Below, one piece after another: positions 1 through 10,600 of a DNA stretch of 64,000 nucleotides. Origin of the DNA: Scatophagus argus (Eukaryota; Chordata; Actinopteri; Scatophagidae); NCBI RefSeq assembly GCF_020382885.2, contig NC_058512.1:2045001-2109000 (forward strand). Direction: 5' to 3'. Both the position numbers and the translations under genes were made by a program. Under the pieces are notes generated by a model, which was not told the origin of the DNA, searched no databases, and was given only the letters and a program-made list of their open reading frames with translations. The stretch's first letter is position 1, and every line of letters starts with the position of its first letter.

Positions 1-56
1 GTTAGCTCCAGTTCCTGTTTTCTCCTTCTTAAGACACGTTTCTGTTTTAATCTCAC

Positions 57-2341
57 CTGGTCAGCGTGTCTCTGGCTCTGCGCCTGATTGCTGCCTCCCA
101 TGATGGAAAAGATGTCGATGTGTCCGTCAAAGCCCGCAGCCGACAGCACCGCAGGGTTCCTGGGGCACCACTGGATGTCAAAGCACCACTGGCTGCTGGT
201 GGGCAACTCGTACAGCACCTGGACATTCAAGCAGATGAGTTACTACCATCAGAGGGCAGCAGTAGGACAAGCTTCCCTCTGGGTAAACATCCTGCATGTA
301 CGTGACGTTTATAGTTAACTCTTACCTCTCCTGTGTTTGGATTCCAGCACAGGATCCTGCTGTCCTTCCCACAGCTGAGGAGCAGCTCGGGATCAGCCAA
401 GCTCCAGGCGATGGCCAGGACACCCCTGTGCACAGAGAAAGTATGTCTCAAGAAGGCTTTCGAATCTTAAAGCATAAGGCTGCCGATATTCTTATTGTTG
501 ATACTGTCAATAAATCTGATGAACGCGTTATAGTTTCTGACGTCCCCAGCCAGCTCAAACAGGAGGAAACAGAGCCTTTACTGGAGACTGGTTTGAGCAG
601 GATCAGTTCCACAATGGCTGCGGTCATTTTAGGAGATTTAAGAGTAAAAAATAACTTCCAGCCACATCCTCCTGGAAAGCTTCAGCAGGTGTGTTTACCG
701 TGTGTGATTCTCGAAAATCTTGAGAGGTGAGGTAGCAAAACGTAAGTCCCACATCTGGATGACCGGCATCCGGTCGTCCTCTGAGGCCAAGACCAGCTGA
801 GTGGCCACTTCTGGGTTCCAAGCCAGCCCAGAGCAATGCATCTGAAAACAAAGACATACGCACAGAAGAAGACAGTTTCAGCTGAGCAAACGGGACCGAA
901 GGATTACGAGAAAATTCAACATGACGGCGCGACAGTGCGGGAGAAGCGACGTACTCTGTTGCTGTGGTCGCTGACTTTAATAATGAGGTCGTTCTTGCGG
1001 AGGTCCCACACTGATGCTCGGCCACTCGGGCTGGCAGAGGCCAGGATGTGTTGAACCTGTCTGTTCCACGAGACACAGCTGATGTCCTCCAGAGGCTTTC
1101 AGACAAAGACACAAAACATTATTTACATGCACAAGATGATAACAATAAACGTCAGATGAATCTCTGTGTATTTCGCAGAAATTCAGAATTTGTGTCAACC
1201 AGTCAAGAGTCCAGAGCTTCAGTGTGTAAATACGTCAACAGTATTTGTGTAATTCCTCTAACTGCCAGAAGGGGGAGAGAAACGGCAGGTTTCATGTTTA
1301 AAAAGAGTCATTATCACTGACAAAGTGATGACATATGGAAAACTGCTCAAAAGACAAACTTTTCTGATCACTGAGTTAAAAAGCAAAGCACCTGAGTTTT
1401 GGGTCCTGGTGTCATTGGAGAGCCAAAGTTATTCATATCCCAGATGTAGATTTCAGACTCATTCCCACCTGATGCAACCAGGTTAGTCTGCAGCAGAAGA
1501 CAAAATGAAAAAACAGTCATTTGTTTTCAGCTTATTTCACACACACACACACAAAGTTAAACCGAGCGGAGCTGAATGGATCATACCTGGAACGGGTTGA
1601 CGTCGAGACCTCTCACTGGTCCCGTGTGCCTGTCGCTCTCAGTAATGATCACGTCGCTCTCTCCAGCCATGATCTTTGCAGGGTCGTACAGGATGACGTC
1701 GCCGTTCTCGCCTCCTGCGACGAGCACCCCTGAAGGGTGACCGTCGTCATCCATTCCATACGGACCCCAGACCAGTTTGTGGTATCTGTGGGGAGAGTGT
1801 GTGTGTGCGTGTCATGAACAACTGCACTACAAGCAAAACAACACGAGCGCAGTCTGCAGTTTTTAGCACCTGTGTGGGGAGGAGAAGCTGCCACACGACT
1901 TCATGTCCAGGGACGGTTCAGTCAGGTCCAGCTCGAAAAACTCCAGGGAGGCGTTGGTGCTAAAGGAGGCATCCAGCTGCTGGGCTGATGTTCCTGCAGG
2001 AAGACACAACGGGAACCTTTGACGCATGTTGTGTCACATCAGATATGACTTTGCATCAAACATCTAAAAATCTAAATCTAAAAATTACTCCAAACTACGG
2101 CAAAGCGTAAGAGAGAACGTGAGAGCAGCTCTCAGGCCAGCGAATGATTAACAGCAGAAACAGCCAATGAGAAACCTTGCAGCTGCCATGTTGTTCACTC
2201 TTTTAAAGACATCCTCACCTTTTATCTCTGGCCTGTGCCAGTCGCTTGCTGCATGCTCTTACCTGTTGCAAGGTAGATGGGGTGGTGCTGTGCAGGACTC
2301 CAGCTCTGGATGGCTGTGCGGTTGATCTCTTTAAGTTTCAT
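57..2341 (-). CDS. sec31a: SEC31A, COPII outer-coat subunit (N-terminal part, continues off left edge)
   Basis: Sec31 pairs with Sec13 to form the outer cage of COPII vesicles at ER exit sites. Eight coding exons are visible on the minus strand, in transcript order 2263-2342, 1870-1993, 1587-1785, 1392-1487, 955-1095, 699-841, 326-425 and 57-218; they join in frame to 348 codons. The start is the ATG at 2339-2341 ([12 protein letters not shown]...), one base inside its exon, and matches the vertebrate SEC31A start. The exons encode the N-terminal WD40 propeller, with recognisable stretches such as [25 protein letters not shown] and [17 protein letters not shown]. The alpha-solenoid and proline-rich parts lie beyond position 1. 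All introns have GT donors and AG acceptors. Family identity is very secure; SEC31A is preferred over SEC31B from the start peptide and the lin54/cops4 neighbourhood. Confidence 0.95.
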
Positions 2342-2342
2342 C

Positions 2343-3399
2343 CTGGAAAAACAAGAGCAGCAGTGGTGACGTCAGAGTGGTTACAGCAAATTCTGATTTT
2401 ATTTTTCTGTCTGCCTTCAAACGACACTTGCAGACTCGTGTGTGAAAAGATGCCTGACTCGTGTTATCCCAGTATGTACGTATTTAGTATGAAAATCTCT
2501 CTGTCTCTTGTTTCTTTGCTGATCCCACTGGATGGGACTGAGGGGAAGACAAAGACAAAGACCAGACCTGCAATAAATCCTCCCTTCATGAAGATTTGGT
2601 GAAGCGTTTTGGTCGAAACTGTTTCCCGTTTATTCATTGTAGTTTGCGGAGGTTATAGAACAGAAACGCCTCTCTGTACGATGCAATGCAGTCTGCCCTC
2701 TCAAACAGTCTCATTATTACCTCCATGAAAGGACAACTTGGTGCAGGACTGTTGTATTAGTCTGCATCAGGTTAAGCACCTGATAAAGTGGCGGCTGAGT
2801 GTAATTACTGTGTCGAAACACACTCATGGCCTCCTGTGGAGCTAAGAAGAGACAGACGAGCCAAGACATAAGGTAAATAAGTTACGGTATAAGTGGTTTA
2901 TTAACAAACGATCCTGCCTTTTACACCCTCTTCTGTGTCGTGCCTTCATCCCGCCGCTGTAATAAATGCAGTAGTTACAGTCACACGGGCCTCCGTTGAC
3001 TGACACTAACGCTACAAATATCTCTCAACAAACCGAGGAGCCGCTCGGCGCACTTCTTATATTCAAAGGTTAACATTAGCTAAGAAAAAGTACAGTGCAA
3101 GCTAGCAGCAAGCTAACAGCTGACTGACCAGTTAAAAGCCACCCACAGCGCCAGTAAGGAGCCTCGGGAGGAAGAACAAATAAAGTCCAGAAAGCAGAAA
3201 GCGGGCTGCAGTTTTGTGTCACTTTTGGTACATGCTGGCAGGGACACGGCACGGCACGGCACGTCCTAAAGCTACAGCGAGATGTTACGCTTCTGAGCCT
3301 GCTAGCCGCCTGTGCGGGCTGAAGATAACAGTGTGAGGACAGTTACACAGTAAGAGAAAGCCGAGCGGAGATCTTATTACTCCATAAAAAGCGGCTTAC
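2343..3399 (-). other. sec31a intron 1, no gene seen
   Basis: This intron lies between the non-coding first exon and the ATG exon. It holds unique-looking sequence, a short GGCAC pentamer run at about 3245-3262 and a CpG-richer right half near the promoter. No coding exon or RNA gene could be supported on either strand. Confidence 0.6.
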
Positions 3400-3650
3400 C
3401 TTTCTTTCTTCGCTCCTTCTTACATGAACGCACACATAAAACTGGTGACAAACACAAACAGCCTGCACCCGTACAAGTTCCTCTTTCGGTTCTGCTTGAG
3501 GATTAACGGCTGTAGAAACAGAAGAGGAGGCTACCGGGTCCCGGCTACGGACTCAAGACAGATTTCCACGTCCCCACTGGTCTCCATCAACGTGGCACTA
3601 AGCAACAGTCTCCTGCTCCCACGAAGAAGAACAGCTTCCGGGAGACGTCA
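3400..3650 (-). promoter_or_regulatory. sec31a: sec31a non-coding first exon and core promoter region
   Basis: On the minus strand a donor (AAAG followed by GTAAGCC) ends an exon at 3400. No coding exon lies between it and the ATG exon at 2342, so it is read as the 5' non-coding exon. The stretch is CpG-rich and has a TTCCGG (ETS-type) at about 3636, a GACGTCA (CRE-like half) at 3644-3650, CCACGT at 3566-3571 and ACGTGGCA at 3590-3597. The transcription start is not determined and the right boundary is approximate. Confidence 0.55.
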
Positions 3651-3664
3651 ACGCTGCTGCGTCT

Positions 3665-3723
3665 GTTAGCATGCTAACAGAGCTAGCGTTATTAAATTAG
3701 CATGCTAACAGAGCTAGCGTTGC
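3665..3723. repeat. Two tandem copies of a 25-bp palindrome-bearing unit
   Basis: A 25-base unit containing the palindrome TTAGCATGCTAA followed by CAGAGCTAGCGTT occurs twice, at about 3667-3691 and 3698-3722, separated by ATTAAA. It lies immediately outside the sec31a first exon. The core palindrome is common in percomorph interspersed repeats. Confidence 0.8.
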
Positions 3724-4935
3724 GTGTTCATTTTAAATCTTTCAAAACTTAGAACAGTGTCGAGATGACAAAAATAAGTAATGTATGTGGAACATTTTTA
3801 ATTTAAAGGATTCAGTGTATAAATATCTTGAGTTTGTTAACAGGTTCATTGGTGATTTTTTTAGGTAAATCTATATTACTAAGCTAAAAGGATTCGACTA
3901 AATACAATCTAATATAACCTCATTCTGTTTTTACTTAATTTTATACTCATTGATTAGAATTGTTCCTCGTGAATGTGATGTTTCATGTTGACATTCAGTC
4001 AGCTGAATCACTTTTTCATGTTCTTGGTGGATTCTGCTCAGTATTTTCTATAACTTGAGGTCCCTGCATTCATGCAAATATTCATTCAGATATTTAAAAT
4101 AAGGAAAGAAAGGACCAATACAGCAGAAAAAAAACATTACAAGTAATCCACTCAAAACTGTACTCAAGTATAGAGGCATTATCAACAAAATGTGTAAGTT
4201 GTAAAAGTAAAGACAGACAAAATGGCATATTTTTAATACTGCTTCATCAACGTGTAGCATTTTAATGTTATGGACAGTAGGGTGGAGTTACTTCTAACTA
4301 TTTAGGTAGATTTGTCCTGTGGTTCCCAACCCGGGGGGTCAGGCCCCCACAAAGGCTCAGAAGACAAATATTATGGGTCATCAGAAGATTAATGAGATAC
4401 GAAAGAAAATTGCTGACACTGAATTTTTCTCCTTTGGGCATAAGACAGTTAAATCCATCCAACTTGACAAGTGGAATGTGTCATTGTGACTTTAATATGC
4501 ATTTTCAATATAAAACCTAAATCTGAGAAGTAGCCAGTAGCTCAAAGTGTCAGTTGATAAAAAGAATAACTCCCTGTGAAGTGTGAAGTAATGTACCACT
4601 GAAGGAAAAAAAGTGATGCTCAAATACGGTAATCGAGTAAATTTAATAACACAATAACACTTCCATCCAATTCTGACAACATTAACGGAGTGCAAAGGTC
4701 ACTGAATGCAAATGAGACTCCTCTATCCCTGCTTAAGTCAGCACAACTGGAATAAAGCAGCTCTAAAGTCTGGCGATGAAGCTATAAAATGTCAGAAAAG
4801 GTTGGAAAACAATTTTCCCCAAAGACACCCCACCATTCACAAAAAACAACAAGAAACAGCAACTTTTACAAATTATGTTTATTTGGCAATAAATCAAAAC
4901 AGAGACAAACCAGTCAATGTGCTTATGGTAGATAT
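3724..4935. other. Intergenic spacer with degenerate interspersed-repeat sequence
   Basis: AT-rich spacer between the sec31a promoter and a small transposon. Around 4040-4320 it reads like the percomorph repeat family with 'ACTCAAGTA ... AAAAGTAAA' phrases, also seen near 25.8-26.5 kb. The minus-strand AATAAA at 4878-4883 is a possible polyadenylation signal for the small gene model at 5245-5542. Open frames here have no conserved look and no supporting splice sites. Confidence 0.45.
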
Positions 4936-5225
4936 GCACCAATCAACCATAACATTATTACCACCCACCTAATATTGAATACGTGCCCCCTTTGCTACCA
5001 AAACAGCCCCGACTCCTTAAGGCATGGACTCCCTTAAACCTATGCACACGAATGGCAGGACCCCAAGGATCCCCGGGTGATCACTACCCAAAGCATCGCT
5101 TCAAGGTCAAAATGTTCACTTGCTGCCTAATATATCCCACCCACTGCACTGGTGCCATTGAGACAAAATAATCCATGTTATTCACTTCACCTGTCAGTGG
5201 TAATAATGTTAAGGCTCATCGGTGC
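4936..5225. mobile_element. Non-autonomous inverted-repeat DNA transposon (MITE-like), about 290 bp
   Basis: The left end GCACCAATCAACCATAACAT and the reverse complement of the right end, GCACCGATGAGCCTTAACAT, match over roughly 30 bases and continue ATTATTACCAC on both sides. These are terminal inverted repeats. The interior phrase 'CCCCCTTTGCTACCAAAACA' is familiar from a widespread teleost repeat. No transposase remains. The target-site duplication is not obvious, so the superfamily is left open. Confidence 0.75.
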
Positions 5226-5244
5226 AGTTGTGTCACAGCTTTAC

Positions 5245-5542
5245 CTGAACACGTTTGTACTTCAGCAGCTCGACCCTGAAAAAACAAAGCAGATACCAAA
5301 GTGAGCTGAAAAGTTCACACAACAGCAGCAGCAGCAAGTTATTCATTAGGAAGTGGAGTGCCAAAACCCTCATTAATTAGCTCAAGAATAATCTTCCCCA
5401 GACATATGAATGGGTCAGATGGGTAGTGATTGATATAATCATTGGGATGGCTATTTTCACTTATCACATTAATGACGGGACTTACATGCATGTCAGGAGG
5501 TCCACCCTGTCCATTTCACTGCAGCCTTCATCTTCGGTTCAT
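5245..5542 (-). CDS. Possible small spliced gene, two short exons, product unknown
   Basis: Two minus-strand exons have good splice sites. The first, 5486-5542, follows a TTCTGACAG acceptor and ends at GTAAGT. The second, a 31-base microexon at 5245-5275, follows TTTTTTCAG and ends at GTAAAG. Joined, they read in frame from an ATG at 5513-5515: MDRVDLLTCMVELLKYKRVQ. The frame then continues into the intron that holds the MITE, and I found no convincing next exon. Two out-of-frame ATGs precede the start (a 4-codon and a 12-codon ORF). I do not recognise the product. It could equally be part of a long non-coding transcript. The exons are believable; coding status is not established. Confidence 0.3.
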
Positions 5543-5953
5543 CTGTCAGAACAAGACACATTTAGATATTTTTTAAATTTTGTTACTCAAAAGGGTGTGG
5601 TGAAATGACTTCTGTAGCCTTGACTTTGTACACCAAATGAGCATATTAAAAACTAAAGCATGAGGACCATAAGACATATGCCGCATTAAAGAGTTGACAA
5701 TTAAACTTCTAGAAATGTCTGAGTTACGTCCTGTTAGATGACCCATCTTGGTCCATACTCGAGTTGAGACCGAAGAACCTAATTTCAAATAGGAGTTTGG
5801 CGTGAAGCATTTCACACAATGGAACACGTTGGTTTTTACTGACCACGTGTTTTGGCGGTGGTGGGTTTACCGCCCGAATCGGTCTAAATGAGCTGTCTAC
5901 AACACCAACACCTAAAGCTGAGAAACAACGGATTTGATTTACGATTTACTTAC
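5543..5953. other. Intron-like stretch of the small transcript model
   Basis: This separates the candidate first exon from the 57-base exon. No conserved coding sequence, RNA gene or complete repeat could be recognised. Confidence 0.35.
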
Positions 5954-6315
5954 CTAATTAAAGAAAAGGGGCCAACACGTGCAGATATACAACTTCCGTT
6001 AACGTTGCTGAACGAAACCACGTTTCAAAATCATGCTAAAAACTGAAGAGTGAGCTAGCCAACTACCCGACTGCATTTATCTCATATACACAAAACCTAC
6101 ATTGAACATCTATAAGCGAAATGCCTCGACGAATAAGGTTTTCCTGAGTAGCTTCAGCGCACAACTGACACCTTGCATTCCAGCCACTGCTTTAACCTTC
6201 CCTTCCTCTCCTCTTCTCCTTCTGGTTCATTGACCGTTTTGAGTGCGTTACCGCCACCTACCGGCTAGGCTGTACCACTGTCCCTCTGATAAGAGTACAG
6301 AGCATGCGCGCTGCT
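5954..6315 (-). promoter_or_regulatory. Candidate first exon and CpG-containing promoter for the small minus-strand transcript
   Basis: A strong minus-strand donor (ATTAG then GTAAGTAA) lies at 5953/5954. To its right are GGAAG ETS-type repeats (about 6195-6220, minus strand) and GCATGCGC at 6302-6309, a near-palindromic NRF1-type site. This is the arrangement expected of a TATA-less promoter. An alternative donor, GGGCG then GTAAAC, lies near 5868. No transcription data are available. Confidence 0.35.
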
Positions 6316-6889
6316 GTGATTTTCTGTCGGACCTAAAATACAAACGTAAGAGGTGAACACACATTAAAGTCCATTCAGAGGTGTGAAAGAAGTTATATAA
6401 AGCCTTTTGTCTCTCCAGGTGGAGCTGCAGAAAATCTGATCTGGGGTTGTTGGGTGAAAAAGAAGTGATTTAAGAAGGGTTCTGTAAGTAAGTGTTCTGC
6501 AAGTCACACAGAAACATGAGCCAAAACAAGTCTTTTACACCAACCTGGTGGCTGACAAAAAGGACTTTCATTACTGATTCTCAATTTCCTTTCTTTTACA
6601 CCACCTTCAGGCTGTGCTTTATTTGAGGAATAACGCTTTTAAATGCAGGAAACTTACGATTGAACAAGGGCTGTCATAACACCAGATTCACTAACAGCAG
6701 ATGGTAAGATTTTAAATCACTTACTAACGGGACAAGAACAAAAGCGAGACGCCTCGGACGGATCAACACGTCACATCGGTTTTCCATTCATGATCTTTTT
6801 AATGTACAGTAAGCATGTGACTAATAAAACAGAACAGCACCAGGAGAATTGTGTGACTGCCAATCACGTTCCAACTATTCTGAGCAGTG

Positions 6890-6927
<38 letters not shown>

Positions 6928-7440
6928 ATAATGCATTACGTGTGTATGCATCCATTTTACCTTTTAGGATAAAACCAAAGATTGCCTCTACTCATTTTCA
7001 TAGAAACAATTTAGCCTATAGCCTCGGTTAATAATTAACATCTTGCAGCACTATAAGCCACACAATATTAGCGCTCACAAATTAATGATTACAAATACTT
7101 GTCAAAATAAATATCAAAAGATACATGTTCTGTTTGTCTACTGTAAGCACAAATGATTACATAAAAATTACAGGCATTTCTTTTTCGAAAACCTCAAAAA
7201 GGGAGAGAATAAAAAGGGAGAATGGAAGTCTGAGAGGAAAAGCAGATCTGTTAGGGACTGTATAGGGAAAATAAAGTGAAGAAACAATTCAATTCCTGTT
7301 CAGCACCACCTCTGCTCAGATTCACTGCTGTCCGTCACAGCCAGGCGAACGAGCGCGAGAACGGTTTTAAACGTCCATCAGAGACGATTTGCTCTGTCCA
7401 TTTGTCCCTCAGCTAAGAGTCGGTGAACGCCTGTTCCCGC
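6316..7440. other. Spacer between the small-transcript promoter and the lin54 3' end
   Basis: Mostly AT-rich sequence with one long (TG)n microsatellite at 6891-6926. The right part, up to 7645, is probably lin54 3' untranslated sequence if a distal polyadenylation site is used. Nothing coding was recognised. Confidence 0.5.
6891..6926. repeat. (TG)18 microsatellite
   Basis: Uninterrupted TG dinucleotides over 36 bases, read directly. Confidence 0.95.
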
Positions 7441-7446
7441 TTTATT
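7441..7446 (-). terminator. lin54: Likely lin54 polyadenylation signal
   Basis: AATAAA on the minus strand about 200 bases past the lin54 stop codon (TAG at 7646-7648). It is the first canonical signal after the stop. A longer 3' UTR is possible. Confidence 0.55.
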
Positions 7447-7645
7447 ATTCCAGCTGGCCTTAGCTTGGCCAAGGCAGGGGAGTCTACATTCAGGCCATTG
7501 TTCTGCCTTTTGATGAGGGAGTAAACCTGTTTCCCTGCAGGAGAGAAACCCCAGGGGGTCCGAGACACGGTGCAGAATAATCCACGGCTCTGGGCCCCCA
7601 CAGCCGGGGCAGGTTAGAGGGCGGGGAGAGACAGACTGCTCGGGC

Positions 7646-10600
7646 CTAGCAGTTGATGGAGGCGCAGTCTGCTTTGGCTTTCCCCGCGGAGCTGATTATC
7701 CTCATGAGACAGTGTCCGAACTCCTCCAGGATCAACCTCTCTGCTTCGGCCTGAGGCTGGTGAGTCTGTTCCGCCTTTTTGGCCTGTTCCAGCAGACATT
7801 CGCACGTCGCTTCAAGCACCTCCTTTGTCACAAACGTGTAGGGCAACCTGTGGGGGAGATGAAAACAACGCTCTGGTCAGCCACACACATTCAAAAATCA
7901 TTTGAAAACTACAGCTGAGGCCAAAGATCCTTCAAGGCTGACGTGGAAATCACGGAGCTGTAATGTCGCACTCAAAGAAAGGTCTCGCTTTAAATGACAA
8001 AAGTGCGTGAGGGAAACAAAATAATCCAAAAAATATAAGTTGTTATCATAATATTACAAATTCTTTTTGCTTAGCAACCAAGTTTACCATTCTCATGCTG
8101 GATTTGATTTTACATGAGCAACATATTTAATGTTATAAATTGAATAATGTACACACCCACATATTTATTTTGTAGTCTTAAATATCTAAAGGGACTGACA
8201 GCTGAGAGTAACTGACAGCTGCTGCTCACGGTCCTGTTTGCTGTAGCCACAGCTAATGTTCGCTCAGATCAATGCTTTGCCTTTATTTGGTTGAACCGCT
8301 TGTCGATGTTATTGATAGCTCTGCGTTATTGATTTGGTTGTGTTGTATTAGCTGTGTTACGGAGCGTCAGTACCTCCCGCCTCCACTGGAGATAACAGGC
8401 GCCGTCCGCATGAGCAGGTCTGAGATCTGTGACGACAGCTTGGTCTTCGCCGCGGTCTGCTGCTGTACTCTGACTTCTGCTGCGTCGGCCAAATGCATCA
8501 GCGTCTTCCTCTCCGGGCTCTCCTCGAAGTTCTTGCAGCCGATGCACTTGCAAATGGACGAGCACATGATCTTCGCCTTCGAGATGAAACGAGGGAAACG
8601 CAGGAATGTAACAAACAGTCACATTAAGCCGTTACATCAAAACGGCCTCGACAGCGCGCTGAGGGAAAACCCACCTCGTAGCACTCGCAGTAGTTCTTCA
8701 GGCAGCCCGATCGTTTACAGTTGCAGCCTTTGCTGTGTCGCCGGTCCGACTCGCCCTCTTTGCCTTTACCGATTTTAGGTTTGAAGGCCTCTGGGTTCCG
8801 GTCCAGACACGTCTGTGGAAAAACACATTTTCAGCTCGATCCATCAGTCTGACAGGAGGCAGCTAGCACAACTCACAAACCTCCACCTCACCTTTATAGC
8901 TTTGAGGCGTTCCGTTTCGTGCTCCAGGTTATTGAAGCAGTTATTGCAGTTGCAGTTATTGCAGAACTCTCCGTTTGCAAAGCAGTCGCAGTATCTTGGG
9001 GGACGAAACACAGAACTCTGCTTAATAAAGCAGCCTGAGTAGGACTGGGAGTTAGCAGCTTTACCTTAGTGGGCTGACATGTTTTGTGTTGATACGGATA
9101 CACATACAGTATTCTGGTCAGGTCAGGCATCAACTTCACACTTACATCAAACAGATACAACATTTTAAAGTCAACAGTAAACTAAACCACAGTCCTACGT
9201 ACAGTTTGAGGCACTGTGACTTGGTGCAGTTGCACGGTTTCCTCGGTCTGGAGGTTGTTTCTGCTGTCGACAAGCTGTGAGACAAAGAATGTTATTACTT
9301 TAAATAATTTATTTTAAAAAATAATAAATAAATAAATTATTTTAAAATAGCACAATCTTTTTTATTTAGATTTCAGTAAAACTGTGTTTTCAGTGTGAAC
9401 ATGCAACAGAGGTTCATGACTGGATTCAAACCAGAGAACCAGCAGCACCACAAAGCTACTCTCCATTGATGAAAGGACAATATCCAAACAATATGCACTT
9501 GTCTGGTAAGCTTCATTTTAACCAGAAGATTTCTGTCCCTCCTCCTATAAGAAGAGCCTTCAGGTCCCTCCTTACCCATTGAGTGGCAACCTGGCCTGAG
9601 TCTGCACACCAGTGGATGCTGGGAACGTAGAGCTGCTGGCGAGGGTGACAAACGGCGGCTGCTGGAGCTACAGCAGATGGAGACAACACAGCAGAAAAGG
9701 AATTAAATGCATGAATATCAAAATATGGTGAATTCAATTTAAAAAAAAACAAAAAAACACCACTAACCTGAGTGACGTATTGTGCTGGTACGACTGCATA
9801 GCCCACGTTCCCGCCACCTGGAGCTGGCGCCAGGACGGTGCCTGGAGGGAGGTTGGTGAAGTTGGGCTGGATTTGGGGGAGTGGAGTCGCAGGCATGATC
9901 AGGCGTTGCTGGGTCTGAGTGGTGGTCATGACTGCGGCCGACGTCAGGGGCTTCGGGGCCACCTAGAGGGAAGACAGTCCATGAAGACGCCTGCGGAAAC
10001 ACTTCACAGGAAGCTCCATTTGAAAAAAAAACGCTTTCACAGAAGTTACCTGTTTGATGGTCTGTGCTGGGACGATGGGGACAGACATCCTGACCGCTCC
10101 TGTACCCACCACCATAGGTTTAGCTGTGGGACAGTAGGAATCATAAGTTGCCACAGAAGAGCGTCAACACGTGTGCTGTTGCTAAATGAAGTGTAGCCTG
10201 GTGTTTGTTGGCAGGTCTGTCTATAAGTCACCTGTCTGTATAGAGCTGGTGCTGGGACCGCTGGGCTGTCCCGTGCTGCTAGCTGTGGTTGCCGTGACGA
10301 GGCGGACGTAGTGAAACCTGCTACCTGGTACCTGAATCTGCTGCACGTTCGGCTGGCTCGCCAGCGGGATGATGGTCTTGTACTGCGAGGTGCCGACTCC
10401 TCCCACGGCCACAGACTGCACCGGTTTAATATTCTGAAAATGTTCATGTACATCAGGAGATGGACGTCGAACAGCATAAGGATGAATAAAGCTGACAATC
10501 AAGGACACCATGAGCCAAGTTAAATCTTTTTTTGTGACAGCTTTATGCTTAAAATCAGGCCTAAGTGTTCCCATGTGATAAGCCCAAAGCAATAACAAAC

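Noticed and set aside
8566..8590. lin54 acceptor CTCGAAG before GCGAAGATC as a sign of a broken exon
   Set aside because: The reading phase and conserved sequence ([10 protein letters not shown]) continue correctly across it; it is just a weak acceptor.
9780..10196. 138-codon plus-strand open frame
   Set aside because: Antisense to two lin54 coding exons; composition follows the complement of the Pro/Gln-rich coding sequence.
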